NCBI GenBank assembly: GCA_903922605.1
Contig: CAIXUG010000086.1
Coordinates: forward strand, 129,384 to 193,383
DNA length: 64,000 bases
Source of the DNA: an uncultured Verrucomicrobiota bacterium
GTDB lineage: Bacteria > Verrucomicrobiota > Verrucomicrobiia > Limisphaerales > UBA9464
Direction: 5' to 3'
Shown: positions 52,002 to 59,617 of the stretch, one piece after another
How the letters are laid out: each line of letters begins with the position of its first letter
Position numbering within the stretch: the first letter of the stretch is position 1
Translations under genes and position numbers: made by a program
The notes under the pieces: model-generated
What the model saw: only the letters and a program-made list of their open reading frames with translations
Told to the model about the DNA's origin: nothing
Database searches by the model: none

Positions 52002-53120
52002 ATGTCCGCATCTCCGGAACCGCCGACGCTCCGTCAGATCAGCCCGACGGAAGCGGAGTTCCGTGGTCGCCGCCTCGTTTACTTTGGGGGCAGCGATTAC
52101 TTCCGGCTCTCGTGGCATGGGCGTGTGCGCGCCGCCGTGGCGGAAGCCGCCGCCGAGGAAGGCCACAACGTGGCCGCCTCACGCATGACCACTGGCAACC
52201 ACCCGATTTACGCCGAACTCGAACGCTCACTGGCAAAGTTCTTCGGCTTCCCCGCCGCCCTGCTCACGGCGACCGGCTACACCGCACCGCTCACCGCCGC
52301 GCAGGCACTCAGTGGGTTGGTCACTCATGTGATCGTGGACGAACGTGCGCACAGCTGCCTCAAGGACGCCGCGCGACTGCTCGAGGTCGAAACGGTCTTC
52401 TTTGCCCACCGCGACCCGGAAGCTTTAAAACAGGCCATCCGCGCATGCGGCAAGAAATCCAATCCGCTGGTTCTGACTGACGGGCTTTCGCCGCTCGAAG
52501 GCACAGTGCCCCCTCTCACAGAATACCTCACCGTGCTGCCGCCCGACGGCCTGCTGCTGGTCGATGATGCGCACGGCGTCGGCACGTTGGGCCGGCGAGG
52601 TCGCGGAGTGATTGAAACGTTATCGCGACGCGATCAACGGGTGGTGCTCACAGTGACGCTGAGCAAGGCGCTGGGTGCTTACGGCGGCGCCGTGCTGGGA
52701 CCAAGATGGCTGCGCGAACGCGCCCTCACACAGAGCGGCATCCATTCCGGCAGCACACCGTTGCCACCGCCGCTGGCAGCGGGTGCATTGGCCGCGCTAG
52801 ATCTGTTGCATGCTGACGGCACGGAGCTGCGCATGCGTCTCCGGGCAAACGTGCTGGCCGTAAAGGAAGTGTTTCGCCCCAGCCGACCCGACTGGCTCAG
52901 CCGGCCTGGCCCGACCTTTTCCGTCGCCCTGCGCGATAGCCGGCGGCAGAAGCAGTTTCAGCGCACCCTGCTGGTCGCGGGCATCTACCCCACACTCATC
53001 CGTTACCGCAACGGTCCGGCGGATTCGTTCTTCCGCTTCGCCATTTCCAGCGAGCATTCCGTTTCGCAACTCACGGCCTTGCGGGGGGTGCTGGCGCAGT
53101 TCACCGGCGATTTTCTCTGA
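52002..53120 (+). CDS. PLP-dependent alpha-oxoamine synthase-like protein (BioF/KBL family)
   Basis: The 372-residue protein matches fold-type I aminotransferase-like enzymes that condense amino acids with acyl-CoA: GSDYFRLSWHGRV, the AASRMTTGNHPIYAELERSLAKFFG region, LLVDDAHGVGTLGRRGRG for the PLP Asp and His, and the PLP lysine K222 in VTLSKALGAYGG. Relatives include 8-amino-7-oxononanoate synthase and glycine C-acetyltransferase. No other biotin genes are nearby, so product identity is open. It begins 2 bp after the glycosidase stop, giving a tight three-gene unit with the kinase and GH140 genes. Confidence 0.87.
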   Translation: MSASPEPPTLRQISPTEAEFRGRRLVYFGGSDYFRLSWHGRVRAAVAEAAAEEGHNVAASRMTTGNHPIYAELERSLAKFFGFPAALLTATGYTAPLTAAQALSGLVTHVIVDERAHSCLKDAARLLEVETVFFAHRDPEALKQAIRACGKKSNPLVLTDGLSPLEGTVPPLTEYLTVLPPDGLLLVDDAHGVGTLGRRGRGVIETLSRRDQRVVLTVTLSKALGAYGGAVLGPRWLRERALTQSGIHSGSTPLPPPLAAGALAALDLLHADGTELRMRLRANVLAVKEVFRPSRPDWLSRPGPTFSVALRDSRRQKQFQRTLLVAGIYPTLIRYRNGPADSFFRFAISSEHSVSQLTALRGVLAQFTGDFL

Positions 53121-53126
53121 ACAGGC

Positions 53127-54026
53127 TTACTTGGCAGCGGACACTACAGTCAGCACGACCGCCCCGATGATAAGCACCGTGCCCGCCAGCCGGCGTCCGA
53201 ACACACCTTTCGCCGCCTCCGCCCTCTCCGTGTTGCCGAGGCCGCTGCCGATCAGCCACACCAGCGCGAGCGCCCAGAGGCCGCGCGACGTGTAAACGAC
53301 ATTCACGCCGGTGGCATCGTGCGACCAGCCGATCGTCCCGGAAATCAGCATGGACTGCCCGGCGGTCATCGCCGCCCCGGCGAGGAGCCACCGCCACGCG
53401 GCCAAGGGTGCGTTGAAGCCGGCGCGTCCCACCCAGGGCAACAGAAAGAGCGATTGCAGCGTGACCGCCGCAAACATCAGCGGCAGGAACCGCCAGAGGC
53501 CGAAACTGGTCGCCCAGTGTTGCAGCAGCAGGTCGCATAGGGCGAAAGACAGCCCGCTCATCAAGGCCAGCATCACGCCGACCAACGGTCGCTGAGCCGA
53601 ACTGCGACCGTCCACGCTCATCACCCAAACTCCCGCCGTGGTCAGGAGGGCCGCTACGCCATCCACCGGGCGCAGGGTCGCGCCGAAGCAAACCCAGCCC
53701 AGCAGCACCACGAAGATGACCTTGGTGCTGAGCATCGGCGTGACCAGCGAGACGTCGCTGAAACGCAGCGCGAGAAAATTGGCGAGCTGGCCAAGAAAAT
53801 ACGCACCCCCGGCCAGGAAGGGCTGATACCAGCGGTTCCAATGCACTTGCCCCGGCCCGAAGAACAATAGCGGCAGAAAAGCGAGGCCGACCGTGCAGTT
53901 GGTCGTGAACAGCGTCAGCGGCAGGATGGCTCCTTCGCGGAAGGAGCGCTTCAGGCAGAGCGATCCCAGCGCAAAGATGCCGCCCGCGAGAAACGGGAGG
54001 GCGAGATAGAAAGGGGCGGCGTGCAA
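53127..54026 (-). CDS. EamA/DMT-superfamily transporter
   Basis: The 299-residue protein has about ten hydrophobic helices in two halves, as in drug/metabolite transporters: FYLALPFLAGGIFALGSLCLKR, the LALRFSDVSLVTPMLSTKVIFVVLLGWVCFG motif of the first half, and the pseudo-repeated VGVMLALMSGLSFALCDLL and GRRLAGTVLIIGAVVLTVVSA of the second. Members export amino acids, nucleotides or sugars; substrate unknown. The start appears to be TTG 54026, as no ATG or GTG lies nearby in frame. It is convergent with the BioF-like gene (6 bp apart) and divergent from the GMC gene across a repeat. Confidence 0.85.
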   Translation of the reverse strand: MHAAPFYLALPFLAGGIFALGSLCLKRSFREGAILPLTLFTTNCTVGLAFLPLLFFGPGQVHWNRWYQPFLAGGAYFLGQLANFLALRFSDVSLVTPMLSTKVIFVVLLGWVCFGATLRPVDGVAALLTTAGVWVMSVDGRSSAQRPLVGVMLALMSGLSFALCDLLLQHWATSFGLWRFLPLMFAAVTLQSLFLLPWVGRAGFNAPLAAWRWLLAGAAMTAGQSMLISGTIGWSHDATGVNVVYTSRGLWALALVWLIGSGLGNTERAEAAKGVFGRRLAGTVLIIGAVVLTVVSAAK

Positions 54027-54048
54027 GAGCGTCCGAAATGAGGGTTTT

Positions 54049-54166
54049 CAAAGCTCCAAATTCAAAGCTCAAAGTTCAAATAAAACACCGGTGTCCAGCC
54101 TCCAGAGCCCAAAGACGTTCAGGAGAGCAGGAAGCGGCTCATTTGAGCTTTGAGCTTTGAATTTGG
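54049..54166. repeat. Heptamer-periodic inverted repeat upstream of the GMC gene
   Basis: The left array (54049-54081) has CAAAGCT, CCAAATT, CAAAGCT, CAAAGTT units, and the right array (54141-54166) has TTTGAGC, TTTGAGC, TTTGAAT units. The 26-nt segments 54056-54081 and 54141-54166 are inverted copies with a single mismatch, separated by 59 bp. The element fills the divergent promoter region between the EamA and GMC genes. Confidence 0.92.
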
Positions 54167-54217
54167 CGCCCCATTCCGCGGCTTGATGCGGCCACGTTGC
54201 CTGTTCAAACTTCACCC

Positions 54218-56071
54218 ATGCCGTTTGTCACGAGTTCAAAGACGAAGCCCCAGTATGATGTCATCATCGTTGGTTCCGGTGCCGGCGGCGGGATGAGTGC
54301 CTATGTGCTCGCCCTTTCCGGTGTGAAGGTGCTGATGCTCGAGGCCGGCCGGAATTACGATCCGGTCAAGGAACCGGCGATGTTCCAGACGCCGGCCCAG
54401 GCCCCTCTCCGCGCCGCAGCCACACCGGACAAACACTTCGGCTTCCACGACGCCACCGTGGATGGTGGCTGGACCAATCCCGGTGAACCCTACATGACCC
54501 GCCGCAGCGATAAACCTGCGGACACCTACCATGAGGCCAAGGACTGGGTGGCCTTCGGGTCGAAGCAGGAATGGATCTGGTGGCGTCCCCGAATGCTGGG
54601 CGGACGCACGAACCACTGGGGCCGCATCGCGCTCCGCATGGGACCGTACGACTTCAAGCCGAAGTCCCGCGACGGGCTCGGGCTGGATTGGCCCCTCAAT
54701 TACGAGGATCTTGCGCCGTATTACGACAAGGTCGAATCGCTCATCGGCGTGTGGGGCACGAACGAGGGTCTGGAGAACACCCCCGATTCGCCGAACAACT
54801 CGCTGCTGCCCGCGCCGCGTCCGCGAGTGCCCGAGATGCTGATCAAAAAGCAGGCGGCCAAGCTCGGCATCCCGGTGATCCCGTCACACATGGCGATCAC
54901 GTCGCGGAAGATCAACGGCCAGCGCGTGGCCAAGCTGCTCCACCCGGACGATCCCGCAGCCCAAAAACTCAGCGCCGACGCGACCAACGCACGGCAGGCC
55001 TGCTTTTGGGCCACGCCCTGCGGACGCGGCTGCAGCATCAAGGCGAACTACCAGTCCACGACCGTCCACCTACCCCCCGCCCTCGCCAGCGGCAATCTTG
55101 ACATCGTGACCGATGCCATGGTCCGGGAAGTGAGCGTGGATGAGAACGGGAAGGCGACGGGCGTCTATTACGTGGACAAGACCACGAAGCAGGACGTCCA
55201 CGTGCAGGGCCGCATCGTGATTCTCGCCGCCAGTGGCTGCGAATCCGCCCGCATCCTGCTCAATTCCAAGTCGGCGCGCTTCCCCTACGGCCTCGCCAAC
55301 TCCAGCGGCAACGTCGGCCGCTATCTCATGGACACTGTGGGTGCCGGCCTGACCGGGCAGATTCCAGCGTTGGAAAACCTGCCGGCCTTCAACGACGAGG
55401 GCGCAGGCGGCTCCATGCACAGCTACGTGCCGTGGTGGCTCTACAAGGACCAGCTCGCCGGCAAGCTCGGCTTTGCGCGCGGCTACCACATCGAGATCGG
55501 CACCGGACGCCAGATGCCGGGCGCGGCCTCAATGAGCCTCATTGACGACCTCAGCCAGGGCGCCTACGGCAAGCGCTACAAGGAAGAGGCACGCCGCTAC
55601 TATGGCTCGACCATTCACCTGGCCGGTCGCGGGGAGATGATCCCGAACGACAACAGCTACTGCGAAGTTGATCCTGATAAAAAAGACGCCTGGGGCATCC
55701 CGGTGCTGCGCTTCAAGTTCAAGTGGAGCGAACACGAGATCAAACAGGCCGCCCACATGCACGCGACCTTCAAGGAGCTGATCGAGACGATGGGCGGCAA
55801 GGTGCTCGGCACGCCCCAAAGCAACGGCAACAAGGCCATCTACCCCGGGGGCGGCATCATCCACGAGGTGGGCACAACCTGCATGGGGGCGGACCCCAAG
55901 GCGACGGTGCTGAATTCCCATTGCCAGGCGTGGGATGTGAAGAATCTCTTCGTCACCGATGGCGGCCCGTTCGTGAGCAACGCCGACAAGAACCCGACGC
56001 TCTCCATCATGGCCCTGGCGTGGCGCACCTGCGACTACGTGATGGCGGAAATGAAGAAGGGAAATATTTGA
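54218..56071 (+). CDS. GMC-family oxidoreductase
   Basis: The 617-residue flavoenzyme has an N-terminal Rossmann loop (DVIIVGSGAGGGMSAYVLA, about residues 14-32), a GGRTNHWGR FAD-binding segment, the CGRGCSIKANYQ motif, and the C-terminal VTDGGPFVSNADKNPTLSIMALAWRTCDYV region with GTTCMG, as in gluconate 2-dehydrogenase and glucoside 3-dehydrogenase large subunits. It oxidises a sugar or alcohol and passes electrons on. No Tat signal is present on this subunit, while the next gene has one, so co-export is plausible. ATG 54218 is preferred to GTG 54197. Confidence 0.93.
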   Translation: MPFVTSSKTKPQYDVIIVGSGAGGGMSAYVLALSGVKVLMLEAGRNYDPVKEPAMFQTPAQAPLRAAATPDKHFGFHDATVDGGWTNPGEPYMTRRSDKPADTYHEAKDWVAFGSKQEWIWWRPRMLGGRTNHWGRIALRMGPYDFKPKSRDGLGLDWPLNYEDLAPYYDKVESLIGVWGTNEGLENTPDSPNNSLLPAPRPRVPEMLIKKQAAKLGIPVIPSHMAITSRKINGQRVAKLLHPDDPAAQKLSADATNARQACFWATPCGRGCSIKANYQSTTVHLPPALASGNLDIVTDAMVREVSVDENGKATGVYYVDKTTKQDVHVQGRIVILAASGCESARILLNSKSARFPYGLANSSGNVGRYLMDTVGAGLTGQIPALENLPAFNDEGAGGSMHSYVPWWLYKDQLAGKLGFARGYHIEIGTGRQMPGAASMSLIDDLSQGAYGKRYKEEARRYYGSTIHLAGRGEMIPNDNSYCEVDPDKKDAWGIPVLRFKFKWSEHEIKQAAHMHATFKELIETMGGKVLGTPQSNGNKAIYPGGGIIHEVGTTCMGADPKATVLNSHCQAWDVKNLFVTDGGPFVSNADKNPTLSIMALAWRTCDYVMAEMKKGNI

Positions 56072-56091
56072 ACCACGAGTCCTTGACGCGC

Positions 56092-56736
56092 ATGAACGCT
56101 CCCGAATCCCCCCGCCTCAGCCGCCGCGAAGCCATCCAATGGGTGTTTGCTGCCAGCGCCTCGGTCGCGCTGATGCACCAGCAGACCTTTGCCGAGGACG
56201 CCGTCGTCGTGACGGCCAAGCCCTACGGCACCGATCCTCTGCTCAACCACGACTACAAGCCCGGTGAATTGTGGCCGCTCACGCTCAGCGCCGAACAGCG
56301 CCGCACCGTCACCGCCCTGTGCGACCTCATCATCCCAGCGGACGACCGTTCACCCGCCGCCAGCGCCGTGGGCGTGCCCGACTTCATCGACGAATGGATC
56401 AGCGCGCCGTACCCGATCCAGCAGACGGACCGCGTCGTGGTGCTCGATGGCCTCAAGTGGCTGGAAGCCGAATGCCAGAAGCGCTTCAGCAAGGGCTTCG
56501 CCGACCTTTCCCTCGAACAGCAAACACAGGTTGCCGATGACATCGCCTGGCTGCCCAAGGTGAAACCGGAGCACAAGGCTGGCGCGCAGTTCTTCTCCGT
56601 GTTCCGCAACCTGACCTCCAGCGGCTTCTACACCACGCCGGCCGGACTGAAGGACATCGGCTTCGTCGGGAATGTGGCGTTGACCAAGTTCCCTGACGCA
56701 CCAAAGGAAGTGCTGGAGAAACTGGGACTGGTGTGA
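56092..56736 (+). CDS. Gluconate 2-dehydrogenase subunit 3 family protein
   Basis: The 214-residue protein carries a Tat-like leader (SRREAIQWVFAASASVALMHQQTFA) and the subunit-3 core: LSAEQRRTVTALCDLIIPADDRSPAASAVGVPDFIDEWIS, then FADLSLEQQTQVADDIA and FFSVFRNLTSSGFYTTPAGLKDIGFVGN. In known complexes this small subunit carries the Tat signal and accompanies the folded GMC subunit to the periplasm. It starts 20 bp after the GMC stop, on the same strand. Together the pair resembles periplasmic sugar dehydrogenase systems; no cytochrome c subunit follows. Confidence 0.92.
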   Translation: MNAPESPRLSRREAIQWVFAASASVALMHQQTFAEDAVVVTAKPYGTDPLLNHDYKPGELWPLTLSAEQRRTVTALCDLIIPADDRSPAASAVGVPDFIDEWISAPYPIQQTDRVVVLDGLKWLEAECQKRFSKGFADLSLEQQTQVADDIAWLPKVKPEHKAGAQFFSVFRNLTSSGFYTTPAGLKDIGFVGNVALTKFPDAPKEVLEKLGLV

Positions 56737-56749
56737 TATCGTAATTCCC

Positions 56750-57793
56750 ATGCATAAGGGATGGTGGAAGCCGCTGGGCGGTGTGGTCGCCCTTCTATTT
56801 CCGTGGCAATCAAACGCTGACGGTTGGATAAACTTCGTAAACGTCAATCAAGGTATCCGAGAATACCTGTTTCTAGACTCTGCCAACTCTGGGATCAAAG
56901 TCGGTTCTCCGTATGTCGCCCAACTGTATCTGCAAACTGTCACCAACACTTGGGTGGCCATTTCCCAGCCCGCCCCAATCCGTGGGGGGATTTTCATCGG
57001 CGGAACGGTGACTGTGCCGGGTGATTACGGGGGGAAAACAGTCACGCTGCAGGTGCGTGTATGGGATAAAAGCAGCTTTCAAACATACGAGGAAGCAACG
57101 CATGCATATTACGGCACGGCCCAGTCGGAACCGTTCACAGAAACACTGACGACGCCTCCCGGTGAACCGGCGCCGACATTGGCCCATTTCATCCCCTTTG
57201 TAGTAGGTTGCAATCAGGGACGGGTGGCCAACATCACAGATGAAGTGACCACCACGGAAGGGGTCGGTGTTCCAATTTCGATTCCCGTAACACCGCGTCA
57301 AGACGAATGCCCACGCGTCAATACTGACGCCATTTGGATCAGAGATTTTACCCGGAATTGGGCGAGCAGCATACCCGGGAACCCGTCCGGTCTCCAATTG
57401 GGGACGTTGCGCGGCATTCCCACCGCAGGGTTCCCTGACACTGAGAGACCTCCTTTCAATTACATTCCAAACCTGAATGCCTACGGCCGGGATTTTATTT
57501 ATTATACGATTTGCTGGGTCTGCCAGGATTTTAACACATACGATGCCATTGCGGTGACGGTTTTGCCTTCTCCCGCCCGTTACGGTCCGACGCTTGTGCT
57601 CGCCACCCCAACCGAGCCCTCATTGCTGGGTCTCGATGCACATCAATACCGCATCGACCGCTCCACCGACCTGAAAACTTGGGAGCCCGCCGGCACCGTG
57701 ACCGGCAACTACTCGACCGTGGACCTCTCGTCGTTCGTCACTGCGGGTGTCAATGCCCATTTCCTGCGAGCTACGGACATAACGCCTCCATAA
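56750..57793 (+). CDS. Hypothetical secreted protein with a verrucomicrobial C-terminal tail
   Basis: The 347-residue protein has a short signal (WKPLGGVVALLFPWQSNADG) and a beta-rich body beginning INFVNVNQGIREYLFLDSANSGIKVGSPYVAQLYLQ, a pattern I associate with large secreted families in this phylum. Five Cys residues (VGCNQG, DECPR, ICWVCQD) may form disulfides. The C-terminus YRIDRSTDLKTWEPAGTVTGNYSTVDLSSF, ending in FLRATD, resembles the end of the LRR protein at 16409. The gene is AT-richer than its surroundings. It starts 13 bp after the subunit-3 stop and may be co-transcribed with it. Function unknown. Confidence 0.75.
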   Translation: MHKGWWKPLGGVVALLFPWQSNADGWINFVNVNQGIREYLFLDSANSGIKVGSPYVAQLYLQTVTNTWVAISQPAPIRGGIFIGGTVTVPGDYGGKTVTLQVRVWDKSSFQTYEEATHAYYGTAQSEPFTETLTTPPGEPAPTLAHFIPFVVGCNQGRVANITDEVTTTEGVGVPISIPVTPRQDECPRVNTDAIWIRDFTRNWASSIPGNPSGLQLGTLRGIPTAGFPDTERPPFNYIPNLNAYGRDFIYYTICWVCQDFNTYDAIAVTVLPSPARYGPTLVLATPTEPSLLGLDAHQYRIDRSTDLKTWEPAGTVTGNYSTVDLSSFVTAGVNAHFLRATDITPP

Positions 57794-57860
57794 AGGGGCC
57801 AATTGCGCCACATTCCCTGCCCTGCTTGTCTCCGATGCCTTCCGAGGCTCATTTTTGGCT

Positions 57861-57888
57861 TTGAGCTTTGAGCTTTGAGCTTTTCCCT
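57861..57888 (+). repeat. TTTGAGC heptamer array just upstream of purD
   Basis: Three perfect TTTGAGC units at 57861-57881 and a degenerate fourth end 11 nt before ATG 57900. Its sequence matches the right arm of the repeat at 54142 and the complement of the one inside the PSD1 gene. Confidence 0.85.
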
Positions 57889-57899
57889 TTCGTCCTCGC

Positions 57900-59192
57900 A
57901 TGAAGCTCTTGGTCCTCGGTTCAGGCGGCCGTGAACACGCCCTCGTCTGGAAATTGGCGCAATCGCCGCTCGTCACGCGGATGTTTGTGGCCCCCGGCAA
58001 TGCCGGCACGGCGGGCGAACGTCTGGCGGCCAATGGCGCGCCGGTCGAAAACGTCGCCATTGGCGCGGAGGACATTCCGGCGCTCGTCGCCTGGGCGCAT
58101 GAACACATGCCCGACTTCACCGTGGTCGGGCCCGATGGGGCCCTGGGAGCGGGCGTGGTGGATGCGTTTCAGGCTGAAGGTTTCAAAATCTGGGGTCCCA
58201 ACCGCCGCGCCGCCCAGTTCGAGGCGTCCAAGGTCTTCTCGCAGGATTTCATGCTGCGCCACGGCATTCCCACGGCGAAATCCGGCACCTTCAGCGATCC
58301 GGTCGCGGCCAAGCGCTTTTGCGCGAAGCTGGAAGGCCGCTGCGCCGTCAAGGCCGACGGGCTCGCTCTGGGCAAAGGCGTGTTGCTGGCCACGAGCGTT
58401 GCCGAAGCCGAGCGCGCGGTGGACGAAATTCTGGTCAGCAAGGCCTTCGGCACCGCCGGTGCCAGCATCGTCGTGCAGGAGCTGCTGGAGGGGATGGAGA
58501 TTTCCCTGCACGCGCTCTGCGACGGCAAGACTGCCAAGCTCTTTCCCACCTCGCAGGACCACAAGCGCGCGCTCGACGGCGACCAGGGGCTGAACACCGG
58601 CGGCATGGGTACCTACTCGCCCGCACCGTTCCTGAGCGACACCGAACTGGCCGAGGTAGGCCGGCAGATTCTATACCCGTGGCTGGCCGGCTGTGCGGCG
58701 GACGGAATCGAGTTTCGCGGCCTGCTCTACCCCGGCGTGATGCTCACGAAGTCCGGCCCCAAGGTGATCGAGTTCAACGCCCGTTTCGGTGACCCGGAAA
58801 CCCAAGTGTATCTGCCTCGACTCGAAAACGACCTCGTGGCACTGCTGCTGGCCAGCACCGAGGGCACGCTCGACCGGGTCGAGCTGATGTGGTCGGCCAA
58901 CGCCTGCGTGTGCGTGGTCGCGGCGAGCGGCGGTTACCCGGGCAATTACGGAAAGGGCCAGGTCATTCACGGCCTCGAGGCCGCCGCCGCATTGCCCAAC
59001 GTCAAGGTCTTCCATGCCGGCACGGCCCGAAAGGACGGAAAAATTGTCACCAACGGCGGCCGCGTCCTCGGAGTGACCGCATGGGCACCGACGCTTCAAG
59101 CCGCCCGGGACCAGGCCTACGCGGCCATGGGCCAGGTTTGCTTCGAAGGCATGCACTTCCGCCACGACATTGCGGCGAAGGCGCTGCGGTAG
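57900..59192 (+). CDS. purD: Phosphoribosylamine-glycine ligase
   Basis: The 430-residue ATP-grasp enzyme makes glycinamide ribonucleotide in purine synthesis. It has the N-terminal LVLGSGGREHALVWKLA, the substrate-region GPDGALGAGVVDAF, ATP-grasp segments AVKADGLALGKGVL and VVQELLEGMEISLHALCDG, DHKRALDGDQGLNTGGMGTYSPAP, and the metal-binding IEFNARFGDPETQVYLPRL. Length is normal. ATG 57900 lies 11 nt after a heptamer repeat, where no good ribosome binding site is visible. No other pur genes are adjacent. Convergent with the receiver gene. Confidence 0.96.
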   Translation: MKLLVLGSGGREHALVWKLAQSPLVTRMFVAPGNAGTAGERLAANGAPVENVAIGAEDIPALVAWAHEHMPDFTVVGPDGALGAGVVDAFQAEGFKIWGPNRRAAQFEASKVFSQDFMLRHGIPTAKSGTFSDPVAAKRFCAKLEGRCAVKADGLALGKGVLLATSVAEAERAVDEILVSKAFGTAGASIVVQELLEGMEISLHALCDGKTAKLFPTSQDHKRALDGDQGLNTGGMGTYSPAPFLSDTELAEVGRQILYPWLAGCAADGIEFRGLLYPGVMLTKSGPKVIEFNARFGDPETQVYLPRLENDLVALLLASTEGTLDRVELMWSANACVCVVAASGGYPGNYGKGQVIHGLEAAAALPNVKVFHAGTARKDGKIVTNGGRVLGVTAWAPTLQAARDQAYAAMGQVCFEGMHFRHDIAAKALR

Positions 59193-59218
59193 GCTGCCCG
59201 CTATCCTGCCGCACAGCT

Positions 59219-59614
59219 TCAGTCCGAAGCCGAAGGAGAACCAGGCTTCCGCGAAAGCAGTTCGTCAATGCAGGCCAAAAGTTGGACGTTGGCAAATGGC
59301 TTGGCAAAGACCCGGGCGGCTCCCAACGCCTGGGCCGTACTCAGGTAAGTGTTGGAGGAGTAGCGACTGCCGCCGGACATCGCAATGATCAGCACGGCCG
59401 GCTGGCGACGTCGCAGCCCCGCGATGGTTTCCAGGCCTTCCTTTTCGGGCATGATCAGGTCGGTGATCACCAGTTCGTGAACTTCAGGCCGGTAGCAGGT
59501 CAGCCCCTCCCGGCCATTGCCCGCCTCCGTCACCGTGTGGCCGGCCTGTTCCAGGGTGAGACGCAGCATCCGGCGGAACGCGGCGTCGTCGTCAATAAGC
59601 AGGAGGTGAGGCAT
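59219..59614 (-). CDS. Single-domain response regulator
   Basis: The 131-residue protein is only a receiver domain: acidic triad LLLIDDDAAF, phospho-acceptor D52 in LVITDLIMP, the Ser switch in AMSGGSR, and the conserved Lys in VFAKPF. With no output domain it must act through protein contact, like CheY or Spo0F-type phosphorelay intermediates. It starts 3 bp after the stop of a large hybrid kinase gene and is surely co-expressed, making it the likely phosphate acceptor of that kinase. Sequence is closer to the kinase's own C-terminal receiver than to its N-terminal degenerate one. Confidence 0.93.
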   Translation of the reverse strand: MPHLLLIDDDAAFRRMLRLTLEQAGHTVTEAGNGREGLTCYRPEVHELVITDLIMPEKEGLETIAGLRRRQPAVLIIAMSGGSRYSSNTYLSTAQALGAARVFAKPFANVQLLACIDELLSRKPGSPSASD

Positions 59615-59617
59615 GGC

